A stretch of 37,046 nucleotides of DNA from Hungatella sp. UBA3402. GTDB lineage: Bacteria; Bacillota; Clostridia; Lachnospirales; Lachnospiraceae. Of the stretch, positions 23,664-31,731 are shown in pieces. The position numbers and the translations under genes are program-made. Within the stretch, counting starts at the first letter, position 1, and the number at the start of each line of letters is the position of its first letter. Location of the stretch: NCBI GenBank assembly GCA_002358555.1, contig DEPC01000033.1:677-37722 (forward strand). The letters run 5' to 3'. A model generated the notes under the pieces. The model saw only the letters and a list, made by a program, of their open reading frames with translations. It was not told the DNA's origin and made no database searches.

Positions 23664-23774
23664 GTGCCGACCCAAAAGAGAATCTATCGATTTGGGTGGT
23701 TACAGATGTTAAGCGAAGGTTCCAAGAGATTGTTGAATACAAGATTGATGAACCAGAAAGAAAAGGGGTTTTAA
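23664..23774 (+). CDS. Unrecognised 36-aa ORF between fabK and fabD
   Basis: A GTG at 23664 preceded by AGGAGG with 5 nt spacing opens 36 codons that end in TAA at 23772-23774, 2 nt before the fabD ATG. The peptide is basic, begins MPTQKRIYRFGWLQMLSEGS and continues KRLLNTRLMNQKEKGF. It contains an amphipathic stretch around GWLQMLSEGSKRLL. It is the only stretch in the fabK-fabD gap with a good ribosome binding site. I know no matching family. It could be a small regulatory protein or merely couple translation of fabD; function unknown. A much weaker ATG at 23586 opens a 9-codon frame earlier in the same gap. Confidence 0.55.
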   Translation: MPTQKRIYRFGWLQMLSEGSKRLLNTRLMNQKEKGF

Positions 23775-23776
23775 AA

Positions 23777-24688
23777 ATGAGCAGAGTTGCATTTATTTTC
23801 CCAGGACAGGGAGCACAAATTGTCGGTATGGGTAAGGATTTTTATGAGAAAACGGAAACTGCAAAAAAGGTCTATGACAGAGCAACTGAGCTTCTGGGAT
23901 TTTCAATGCCAGAACTATGCTTTGAGAAAAATGATAGGTTAGATATCACCGAGTATACTCAGGCTGCCATGGTAACGACCAGTATTGCTATGATGAAAGT
24001 ATTGACAGAGCAGACAAAAATCCGCCCTGATGTGTCAGCCGGACTGAGCCTGGGAGAATATTGTGCATTGACTGCAGCAGGAGCCATATCCATGGATGAT
24101 GCTATTACCACTGTAAGGCAGAGAGGAATTTTGATGCAGGAAGAAGTGCCAACAGGAATTGGGGGTATGGCAGCAATTTTGGCATTAGATGCAGAAGCGA
24201 TTGAACATGTGATTGCAGAGATAGAAGATGTGCAGATTGCTAATTATAACTGTCCAGGACAGATTGTAATTTCAGGAAAGAAAGAAGCTGTGGAGCTGGC
24301 AGGAGCTAAATTGAAAGAGGCAGGAGCGAGAAGGGTACTTCCTCTAAATGTCAGTGGCCCATTTCATTCTAAGATGTTGATTGGAGCTGGAGAGAAGCTG
24401 GGAAAGGTATTGGAGTCTGTGAAGGTATCAAAGCCAGAGATTCCCTATGTAGCTAATGTGACAGCCAAGTATGTGACAGAGGAAGCAGAAGTAAAACCAT
24501 TACTTATACAGCAGGTATATTCTTCTGTAAGATGGCAGCAAAGTGTTGAAGCTATGTTAGCAGATGGGGTAGATACCTTTGTAGAAATCGGGCCAGGAAA
24601 AACTCTCAGCGGATTTATGAAAAAGATTGTAAGAGACGTAACTGTCGTTAATATAGAGAAATTAGAAGATTTGGAGAAATTGTCATAA
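23777..24688 (+). CDS. fabD: Malonyl-CoA:ACP transacylase
   Basis: 303 residues from the ATG at 23777, with AAAGGGG upstream; the frame is open 68 codons further back but those residues are not FabD-like. IFPGQGAQIVGMGKDFYE is the family start. S91 in GLSLGEYCAL is the acyl-transfer nucleophile and H197 in VSGPFHSKM its partner. It moves malonyl from CoA to ACP for elongation. It lies between fabK and fabG, with the 36-codon ORF just before and a 201-nt gap after it. Confidence 0.97.
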   Translation: MSRVAFIFPGQGAQIVGMGKDFYEKTETAKKVYDRATELLGFSMPELCFEKNDRLDITEYTQAAMVTTSIAMMKVLTEQTKIRPDVSAGLSLGEYCALTAAGAISMDDAITTVRQRGILMQEEVPTGIGGMAAILALDAEAIEHVIAEIEDVQIANYNCPGQIVISGKKEAVELAGAKLKEAGARRVLPLNVSGPFHSKMLIGAGEKLGKVLESVKVSKPEIPYVANVTAKYVTEEAEVKPLLIQQVYSSVRWQQSVEAMLADGVDTFVEIGPGKTLSGFMKKIVRDVTVVNIEKLEDLEKLS

Positions 24689-24729
24689 ATAACCTTACAT
24701 TTCGCTGCCCTGCTTTCCCGATAGCACAA

Positions 24730-24769
24730 AAGGGAAATGCTCAATTTAGCACCACTACGCTTTTCCCTT
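24730..24769 (+). other. Hairpin in the fabD-fabG gap
   Basis: AAGGGAAATGC (24730-24740) is complementary to GCTTTTCCCTT (24759-24769) at 10 of 11 positions. It lies in the longest internal gap of the FAS operon. No long T tract follows, so it may be an attenuator or RNA-processing site. CAATTTAGCAC near its loop recurs at about 29777 before accDA. Confidence 0.45.
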
Positions 24770-24889
24770 TACGCTCTCAGAAAAGCATCCTTACTGAAAC
24801 AGAAAGGTATTTAAATGGTAAAATTGTAAGTCAGTGCGCTTATGGGCAGAGACGGCAAATAAAAATTTTAAATAAGGAAGATAAGATAT

Positions 24890-25630
24890 ATGTTGACAGA
24901 TAAAGTGGCAGTCGTGACCGGAGCTAGTCGGGGGATTGGACAGGAAATCGCAAAAACTTTGGCAGCACAAGGGGCGACAGTAATTGTAAATTATAATGGC
25001 TCTGCCCAAAAAGCGGCAGAGACCATACAAGAAATTGAGACAATGGGAGGGAAAGCAGAGGCAGTCCAATGTGATGTGTCTGATTTTGACAAGGCTAAGG
25101 AACTCCTAGATTATGTGATAAAGACATATGGCCATGTGGATATTTTGGTAAATAATGCAGGAATCACCAGAGATAATCTGATGATGCGGATGTCAGAAGA
25201 AGATTTTGATACAGTAATAAGTACGAATTTAAAAGGTGCATTTAACTGCATCCGTCATGTGGCGAGGCAGATGTTAAAGCAGAAAAGTGGACGGATTATC
25301 AATATCTCATCAGTATCAGGGGTTCTTGGAAATGCAGGACAGATTAATTATGCAGCTTCTAAAGCAGGGATTATAGGAATGACAAAATCTGCAGCACGGG
25401 AATTGGCAAGCAGAGGGATTACTGTCAATGCCATTGCTCCAGGATTTATCAATACAGAGATGACAGCCGTGCTGCCAGAGACAGTGAAAGAAGGGGCAGT
25501 AGCGCAGATTCCCATGAAAGTCTTTGGCGAAACAAAGGATGTGGCTGAGGCAGCAGCTTTTCTTGCATCTGATAAGGCAAGATATATTACAGGTCAGGTG
25601 TTATGTGTGGATGGCGGAATGGCAATGTAA
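24890..25630 (+). CDS. fabG: 3-oxoacyl-ACP reductase
   Basis: 246 residues, NADPH-dependent short-chain dehydrogenase that reduces 3-oxoacyl-ACP. VTGASRGIG (9-17) binds the cofactor, NNAGITRDNL is the second nucleotide motif, S141 (ISSVSG), Y154 and K158 in YAASK form the catalytic set, and VLCVDGGM ends the protein as usual for FabG. AAGGAAG precedes the ATG by about 10 nt. It follows a 201-nt gap; internal promoter use is possible but none was clearly seen. Confidence 0.97.
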   Translation: MLTDKVAVVTGASRGIGQEIAKTLAAQGATVIVNYNGSAQKAAETIQEIETMGGKAEAVQCDVSDFDKAKELLDYVIKTYGHVDILVNNAGITRDNLMMRMSEEDFDTVISTNLKGAFNCIRHVARQMLKQKSGRIINISSVSGVLGNAGQINYAASKAGIIGMTKSAARELASRGITVNAIAPGFINTEMTAVLPETVKEGAVAQIPMKVFGETKDVAEAAAFLASDKARYITGQVLCVDGGMAM

Positions 25631-25692
25631 GGAAGCAATTGTTAGAGCCAAGGAACGAGTCAAGAAAAGAAATGTGGAAAGGAAAGAGAAGT

Positions 25693-26931
25693 ATGAGGAA
25701 TAGGGTGGTTGTGACCGGAATGGGGGCTATTACTCCAATCGGGAATAGTGTAGATGAATTTTGGAATGGTTTAAAAGAAAAGAAAGTAGGGATTGGACCC
25801 ATTTCCGTATTTGATACAACAGATTATAAGGTAAAGCTGGCAGCAGAAGTAAAAGGATTTGAGGGAAAGAATTATATGGACCCCAAGACTGCTAAAAGAA
25901 TGGAACGATTTTCCCAATTCGCTGTTGCAGCATCTAAGGAAGCTCTTGAGGATGCCGGAATCAATATGGAGAAAGAGGAACCCTACCGAGTGGGAGTGTG
26001 CATCGGTTCAGGAATCGGAAGTCTTCAGTCTATTGAGAGAGAATATAAAAAGCTTTTGGATAAAGGCCCAAATCGTGTCAATCCTCTGTTGGTGCCTCTT
26101 ATGATTGGCAATATGGCAGCGGGAAATGTGGCTATCCAATTTGGCTTAAAAGGAAAATGTTTTAATGTAGTGACAGCTTGTGCTACTGGAACTCATTCTA
26201 TCGGTGAGGCTTTTCGTTCTATCCAATATGGAGAGGCAGATGTCATGGTGGCAGGAGGTACAGAAGCTTCCATTACTCCTTTGAGTATTGCTGGATTTGC
26301 AGCATTGACTGCATTGAGCACTTCCGAAGACCCTCTGCGTGCTTCGATTCCATTTGATAAGGAAAGAAATGGATTTGTCATGGGAGAAGGCGCGGGAGTA
26401 GTGGTTTTGGAATCTCTGGAACATGCAAAGGCAAGAGGAGCAAAGATTTATGGAGAGCTGGTTGGCTATGGTGCTACCTGCGATGCCTATCATATTACAT
26501 CTCCGGTAGAGGACGGAAGCGGGGCTGCTAAGGCGATGGAGGTTGCTATAAAGGATGCAGGCATAAAGCCAGAAGACATCGATTATGTCAATGCCCATGG
26601 CACAGGAACTCATCATAATGACTTGTTTGAGACAAAGGCCATTAAATTGGCATTAGGGCAGCATGCTTATGAAGTTTCTGTCAATTCTACAAAATCTATG
26701 GTGGGACATCTTCTGGGAGCAGCAGGTGGTGTAGAATTTATTACCTGCGTGAAGTCGATTGAGGAAGGATTTGTTCATGCAACGGCAGGATTAGAGACAG
26801 AAGATGAAGACTGTGATTTGAATTATACAAAAGGTGAGGGAGTACACAGAGAAATTCAGTATGCCATCAGCAATTCCTTAGGATTTGGGGGACATAATGC
26901 AAGTTTGGTAGTGAAAAAGTTTGAAGAGTAA
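25693..26931 (+). CDS. fabF: 3-oxoacyl-ACP synthase II (KASII)
   Basis: 412 residues from the ATG at 25693 (GGAAAG upstream; the frame is open to 25603 inside fabG but those codons overlap the previous gene). It elongates acyl-ACP with malonyl-ACP. The Cys-His-His triad is visible: C163 in VTACATGTHSIGEA, H302 in AHGTGTHHND and H339 in KSMVGHLLGAAGG. A family end GGHNASLV is present. 62-nt gap after fabG. Confidence 0.97.
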   Translation: MRNRVVVTGMGAITPIGNSVDEFWNGLKEKKVGIGPISVFDTTDYKVKLAAEVKGFEGKNYMDPKTAKRMERFSQFAVAASKEALEDAGINMEKEEPYRVGVCIGSGIGSLQSIEREYKKLLDKGPNRVNPLLVPLMIGNMAAGNVAIQFGLKGKCFNVVTACATGTHSIGEAFRSIQYGEADVMVAGGTEASITPLSIAGFAALTALSTSEDPLRASIPFDKERNGFVMGEGAGVVVLESLEHAKARGAKIYGELVGYGATCDAYHITSPVEDGSGAAKAMEVAIKDAGIKPEDIDYVNAHGTGTHHNDLFETKAIKLALGQHAYEVSVNSTKSMVGHLLGAAGGVEFITCVKSIEEGFVHATAGLETEDEDCDLNYTKGEGVHREIQYAISNSLGFGGHNASLVVKKFEE

Positions 26932-26948
26932 AATAGTAGGAGGCAGAG

Positions 26949-27854
26949 ATGGAGATACAGAATATTCTTGCGCTGATTCAGGCATTTACAGAACATTCAT
27001 TGACAGAGTTGAGTGTGGAAGATGGCAGTGTCAAGATTTCTTTAAAAAAGGATGCATATACAAAAGTTCCTACAACTTCTCTTGAGCCTATGGCTGGAGG
27101 GCAAAAAGTTCCAGAGGGAACTCAGACAGTTATGCCAATAACAGGCTCAACCGATGTAGTGGGAAACCAGGTGATAGTACCTATGTCATCTGTGACAGGA
27201 AGCCAGATGTCAATCCCTGCAGAAGAAAATTTGGCAGGGATGCCAACAACAGCCATGGCAGGAGGCTCTGTAGTGACTCCTACACCAGTCATGGGAGCAG
27301 TAACTGTAGCACAGACAGGGATGCAAACCGCAGTTTCAACGGGAAGCTCTGCAGTTACACCAGCAGCAGTTGTGGGAGGAAATCTTACAGCAACTCCAGC
27401 CGTATCTACAGTAGTCAGCCAGATACCAGTATCACCTGCCTTTGCAGCAGGGGGGCAGGTAGCTGTATCTATGGAATCTACAACTGGTATGGCAGGAACG
27501 CCAATAGCTATGGTAGGTACTCAAGCAACGATTCCTACAGTAACGCCTCAGACAGCAGCAGTTGTATCTGGTACACCAGTTTTAGAAGCGCAGGCAGGAG
27601 ATTTTTCGGCTTTGGATTCTGACAATGTGGTAGTTTCTCCATTGGTAGGAATCTTTTACAGTGCTTCCTCCCCAGAGGCAGAGAATTTTGTGAAGGTAGG
27701 AGACCGAGTAAAGAAAGGTCAGGTTCTAGGAATCATTGAGGCCATGAAGCTGATGAATGAGATTGAGAGTGATTTTGATGGTGTGGTAGAAGCAATTCTG
27801 GTCAATAATGAAGATGTGGTAGAGTATGGCCAGCCGTTATTCCGAATTCGATAA
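26949..27854 (+). CDS. accB: Biotin carboxyl carrier protein with unusually long linker
   Basis: 301 residues; ordinary AccB is about 150-170. The N-terminal about 37 residues (NILALIQAFTEHSLTELSVED) and the C-terminal biotinyl domain (about 225-301) are normal: SPLVGIFYSASSPEAENFVKVGDRVKKG, then EAMKLMNEIESDF with the biotinylated K267. Between them lie about 180 residues of low-complexity Ala/Val/Thr/Pro/Gly/Met, full of TP, TA and TG steps. The linker is in frame, uninterrupted and has normal operon codon use, so I see expansion rather than a fusion. The flexible linker carries biotin between AccC and AccDA. Strong AGGAGG start site; 17 nt after fabF. Confidence 0.95.
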   Translation: MEIQNILALIQAFTEHSLTELSVEDGSVKISLKKDAYTKVPTTSLEPMAGGQKVPEGTQTVMPITGSTDVVGNQVIVPMSSVTGSQMSIPAEENLAGMPTTAMAGGSVVTPTPVMGAVTVAQTGMQTAVSTGSSAVTPAAVVGGNLTATPAVSTVVSQIPVSPAFAAGGQVAVSMESTTGMAGTPIAMVGTQATIPTVTPQTAAVVSGTPVLEAQAGDFSALDSDNVVVSPLVGIFYSASSPEAENFVKVGDRVKKGQVLGIIEAMKLMNEIESDFDGVVEAILVNNEDVVEYGQPLFRIR

Positions 27855-27915
27855 AATACCAGATAGAATTTTTACTTAAGAAGGGTCAGATATTCGACAA
27901 AGAAGGAGATTTTGT

Positions 27916-28338
27916 ATGTTAGGAATTAAAGAGATTGAGGAAATCATTCCCCATCGTCATCCATTTCTGCTGATTGACTGTATTGAAGAATTGGAACCAG
28001 GTGTGCGTGCGGTTGGATATAAATGCGTAACATTTAATGAACCTCAATTCAAGGGACATTTTCCAGGGGAACCAGTGATGCCAGGAGTTCTTATGGTGGA
28101 AGCATTGGCTCAGGTGGGGGCAGTGGCAATCTTGAGCTTGGAGGAAAATAAAGGAAAGACTGCTTATTTTGGAGCCATCAATCATGCCAGATTTAAAAGA
28201 AAAGTGGTTCCAGGAGATAAGTTGCGTTTGGAATGTCAGATTATTAAACAAAAAGGGCCTATGGGCATAGGGCAGGCGACTGCCACAGTGGACGGAAAGG
28301 TTGCAGTATCGGCGGAATTGACTTTTATGATAGGATAG
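27916..28338 (+). CDS. fabZ: 3-hydroxyacyl-ACP dehydratase
   Basis: 140 residues, hot-dog fold. PHRHPFLLID (12-21) and FKGHFPGEPVMPGVLMVEALAQ (45-66), with catalytic H48 and E62, are the FabZ signatures. It dehydrates 3-hydroxyacyl-ACP to trans-2-enoyl-ACP, the substrate of FabK. No FabA-type isomerase residues are apparent, and no FabM is in the window, so unsaturated-fatty-acid synthesis would need another enzyme. AAGGAG before the ATG; 61 nt after accB. Confidence 0.97.
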   Translation: MLGIKEIEEIIPHRHPFLLIDCIEELEPGVRAVGYKCVTFNEPQFKGHFPGEPVMPGVLMVEALAQVGAVAILSLEENKGKTAYFGAINHARFKRKVVPGDKLRLECQIIKQKGPMGIGQATATVDGKVAVSAELTFMIG

Positions 28339-28348
28339 GGGATGCCTT

Positions 28349-29701
28349 ATGTTTACGAAGATATTAGTTGCCAATCGCGGAGAAATCGCGGTAAGAATTA
28401 TCCGAGCCTGTCGGGAGATGGGAATTAAGTCTGTAGCAGTATATTCGGAAGCAGATAAGGATTCTCTCCATACTCTTTTGGCAGACGAGGCAATCTGCAT
28501 CGGTCCAGCCCCATCATCTAAAAGTTATCTGAGTATGGAACAGATTATTTCAGCTACAGTTGCCATGAAAGCAGAGGCAATCCATCCAGGATTTGGGTTT
28601 CTATCGGAAAATGCCCGTTTTGCAGAGTTATGTGAAAAATGCAATATTACATTTATTGGCCCTTCTGCAGATTTAATCAATAAGATGGGAAATAAGTCAG
28701 AAGCCAGAAAGACTATGATGGAAGCTGGGGTTCCAGTGGTCCCAGGAAGCAAAGAGCCAGTGCATACCGTGGAAGAAGCAAAGACCATGGCAGAGGAAAT
28801 CGGGTATCCAGTAATGATTAAGGCATCTTCTGGTGGTGGTGGAAAGGGTATGAGGATTTCCTATGGACCAGAAGATTTTGAGTCCAATTTTCAGAATGCC
28901 CAGATGGAATCTATCAAGGGATTTTCCGATGATACTATGTATTTGGAGCGATATATTGAGAAGCCCAGACATATTGAATTTCAGATTCTTGCAGATAAAC
29001 AGGGTCATGTAGTGCATCTTGGAGAGAGAGATTGTTCTATTCAGAGACGTCATCAAAAGGTGTTGGAAGAGTCACCATCTATTGCTATTTCTCCAGAGCT
29101 TCGCAAAAAGATGGGAGAGACTGCTATTCGAGCAGCAAAGGCTGTAGGGTATGAAAATGCTGGAACCATAGAGTTTCTTTTAGATAAAGATAAAAATTTC
29201 TATTTTATGGAAATGAACACCAGAATTCAGGTGGAACATCCTGTGACAGAGATGGTGACAGGAATGGATTTAATCAGAGAGCAGATTCAGATTGCAGCAG
29301 GAGAGTCTCTTTCTGTCACTCAGGAACAGATTCAGATTGATGGACATGCGATTGAATGCAGAATCAATGCAGAAAATCCAGAAAAACATTTTATGCCTTG
29401 TCCAGGATTTATCACTAATGTTCATACTCCAGGAGGCAATGGAGTTCGGGTGGACAGTCATATTTACAGTGACTACAGGGTGCCACCAAATTATGATTCT
29501 ATGCTCTTAAAATTGATTGTCCATGGCAGAGATAGGGAATCAGCCATCGCCAAGATGCGCAGTGCATTGGGAGAGCTGATTATTGAAGGAATTGAGACAA
29601 ACTTGGATTTTCAGTATGAGATTTTAAACCATGAGGCGTTTCAGAAGGGAGATATTGATACTCACTTTATTCAGACCTATTTTCCAGAGTATGGGAAGTA
29701 A
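28349..29701 (+). CDS. accC: Acetyl-CoA carboxylase, biotin carboxylase subunit
   Basis: 450 residues, the normal AccC length. ANRGEIAVRIIRACREMG starts the N-terminal domain, SSGGGGKGMRI is the ATP-grasp glycine loop, HIEFQILADKQGHVVHLGERDCSIQRRHQK and EMNTRIQVEHPVTEMVTG carry the Mg-ATP and bicarbonate residues. It carboxylates biotin on AccB using bicarbonate and ATP. Starts 10 nt after fabZ, so they are almost certainly cotranslated. Confidence 0.97.
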   Translation: MFTKILVANRGEIAVRIIRACREMGIKSVAVYSEADKDSLHTLLADEAICIGPAPSSKSYLSMEQIISATVAMKAEAIHPGFGFLSENARFAELCEKCNITFIGPSADLINKMGNKSEARKTMMEAGVPVVPGSKEPVHTVEEAKTMAEEIGYPVMIKASSGGGGKGMRISYGPEDFESNFQNAQMESIKGFSDDTMYLERYIEKPRHIEFQILADKQGHVVHLGERDCSIQRRHQKVLEESPSIAISPELRKKMGETAIRAAKAVGYENAGTIEFLLDKDKNFYFMEMNTRIQVEHPVTEMVTGMDLIREQIQIAAGESLSVTQEQIQIDGHAIECRINAENPEKHFMPCPGFITNVHTPGGNGVRVDSHIYSDYRVPPNYDSMLLKLIVHGRDRESAIAKMRSALGELIIEGIETNLDFQYEILNHEAFQKGDIDTHFIQTYFPEYGK

Positions 29702-29882
29702 GAAAAGGTTCAAACAGAAGATAGCATAATAGAATTAAGCTAGAGAGAGTCTGAAAATTCATTCTTGTTATCTGTATGCCCAATTTAGCACAAGATTTGT
29801 ACAAAAAATTGTATGGTACAAAGCTGGAAAGGCTGGCGTTTGTCAGGCCATGCTCTAAGGAAATGGAAGGAGAGTCCGAAAC

Positions 29883-31676
29883 ATGCTGAGAGATATGTTT
29901 AAAAAGACATACACATTGATTGATACAAAGTACAAAGGTCAGACCCAAGAACCCAATGTACCTGAAGGTCTGTTGAGAAAATGTAGGAAGTGCGGACAAC
30001 CTGTTTATCGAGACGAAGTGATGGGCAATTATTATATTTGTCCCAAATGTAAAGCCTATTTCCGTGTCCATGCATACCGGAGGATTGAGATAACTGCTGA
30101 TAAGGGAAGCTTTGAAGAATGGAATCAATATATGGAGTTTAACAATCCTCTGAATTTTCCAGGCTATGAAGAAAAAGTAAAGGAAGCTAGGCAGAAAACA
30201 AGGCTAAATGAAGCGATTGTAACAGGTAAATGCAAAATTGACGGACAAGAGACAGCATTAGGAATTTGTGATGCCAGATTCCTAATGAGCAGCATGGGGC
30301 ATGTGGTAGGCGAAAAGATTACCCGTATGGTGGAGAGAGCCACAGAGGAAAAACTTCCAGTAATTATCTTTGCCTGTTCTGGTGGTGCCAGGATGCAGGA
30401 GGGATGTGTGTCCCTGATGCAGATGGCAAAGACCAGTGCAGCATTGAAACGGCATCATGAGGAAGGTCTTTTATTTATTACTGTTCTTACAGACCCTACA
30501 ACTGGAGGAGTCACTGCTAGTTTCGGTATGTTGGGAGATGTGATTCTGGCAGAGCCAGGGGCATTGATTGGATTTGCAGGTCCCCGAGTGATTCAGCAGA
30601 CCATTGGCCAAAAACTGCCAGAAGGATTTCAACGGTCAGAATTTCTTTTGGAGCATGGATTTGTAGATAAAATTGTTCCAAGGCAAGAGATGAAGGAAAC
30701 TCTTGGAAAAATATTGAAAATGCATTACAGAGCAGAGAAAAAGGCGGATAAAAATGCAGAAAATATTGATACAAAAACCGCTAATCCAATAGAAGAAATT
30801 GCCGTTGCTGCTGAAGAAAATGAGGAAGCAGTGAAAAGCAAAACCAGCTTAGCTTGGGAAAATATGGATATGATGGCAGGCAAAGATTCCAGCCAAAAGA
30901 CGGCTTGGGAGCATGTACAGTTGTCAAGAAAATCAGACCGTCCAGTAGCAGCAGATTATATTGAGGCTATTTTTGATGATTTTATAGAATTTCATGGAGA
31001 CCGTTATTTTGGAGATGATGGAGCTGTTATCGGAGGAATTGCCCTGTTTCATGGGAAACCTGTGACAGTAATCGGGCAGCAGAAAGGGAAAACAACAAAG
31101 GAAAATATCAGCAGAAATTTTGGAATGCCATCTCCAGAAGGGTATAGAAAAGCGCTTCGGCTGATGAAGCAGGCAGAAACTTTTCATCGCCCTATTATCT
31201 GTTTTGTAGATACACCAGGGGCATTTTGTGGAATCCAGGCAGAAGAGAGAGGGCAGGGGGAAGCCATTGCCAGAAATTTGTTTGAGCTGTCAGATTTAAA
31301 GGTTCCTATCTTATCTATTGTCATCGGCGAGGCAGGAAGCGGAGGAGCATTGGCCATGGCAGTGGCCAATGAGGTTTGGATGTTGGAAAACGCCATTTAT
31401 TCTGTCTTATCTCCTGAAGGATTTGCATCTATTTTATGGAAGGACAGCAAACGGGCCGACGAGGCAGCAGGAGTTATGAAAATTACTTCCAAAGACCTTT
31501 TGAAGCTTCATATCATTGAGCAGGTGATACCAGAAACTATGCCAGTAAGCGGAGAAAATTTGGAGGAGATTGCCCAGGATATGGAAGGCAGGATTAGCAT
31601 TTTCCTAGAAAAATACGAGAAAATGTCTTCTAGAGAATTGCAGGAGCAGAGATATCAACGATTCCGAAATATCTGA
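29883..31676 (+). CDS. accDA: Acetyl-CoA carboxylase carboxyltransferase, fused beta and alpha subunits
   Basis: 597 residues in one frame. The first about 290 are AccD: a zinc ribbon with C34, C37, C53 and C56 (CRKCGQ and CPKCKA), then FACSGGARMQEG and TDPTTGGVTASFGMLGD of the carboxyltransferase core. A low-complexity Lys/Glu/Ala linker of about 40 residues follows, then AccA (about 325-597): FIEFHGDRYFGDDGAVIGG, GQQKGKTTKENISRNFGM, FVDTPGAFCGIQAEERGQGEAIARN. In most bacteria these are separate genes; fusion is known in clostridia and other Firmicutes. Together with AccB and AccC it makes malonyl-CoA. Ribosome binding site GGAGAG. A 181-nt gap precedes it. Confidence 0.95.
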   Translation: MLRDMFKKTYTLIDTKYKGQTQEPNVPEGLLRKCRKCGQPVYRDEVMGNYYICPKCKAYFRVHAYRRIEITADKGSFEEWNQYMEFNNPLNFPGYEEKVKEARQKTRLNEAIVTGKCKIDGQETALGICDARFLMSSMGHVVGEKITRMVERATEEKLPVIIFACSGGARMQEGCVSLMQMAKTSAALKRHHEEGLLFITVLTDPTTGGVTASFGMLGDVILAEPGALIGFAGPRVIQQTIGQKLPEGFQRSEFLLEHGFVDKIVPRQEMKETLGKILKMHYRAEKKADKNAENIDTKTANPIEEIAVAAEENEEAVKSKTSLAWENMDMMAGKDSSQKTAWEHVQLSRKSDRPVAADYIEAIFDDFIEFHGDRYFGDDGAVIGGIALFHGKPVTVIGQQKGKTTKENISRNFGMPSPEGYRKALRLMKQAETFHRPIICFVDTPGAFCGIQAEERGQGEAIARNLFELSDLKVPILSIVIGEAGSGGALAMAVANEVWMLENAIYSVLSPEGFASILWKDSKRADEAAGVMKITSKDLLKLHIIEQVIPETMPVSGENLEEIAQDMEGRISIFLEKYEKMSSRELQEQRYQRFRNI

Positions 31677-31731
31677 AAGAAAGGTTCTAGGATAAGAACG
31701 CTTATCGGTTTATCCGAGTTAGGAGCAGGCT

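Noticed and set aside
23573..23776. N-terminal extension of fabD by 68 codons
   Set aside because: The extra residues are not FabD-like, no ribosome binding site lies at 23573, and the ATG at 23777 has AAAGGGG and matches the family start. The 36-codon ORF in another frame explains the gap better.
25603..25692. N-terminal extension of fabF into fabG
   Set aside because: Would overlap the fabG end; the family starts at the ATG at 25693, preceded by a purine-rich site.
27063..27612. Insertion sequence or foreign domain inside accB
   Set aside because: No inverted repeats, no stop codons, base composition like the rest of the operon; low-complexity linker expansion fits better.
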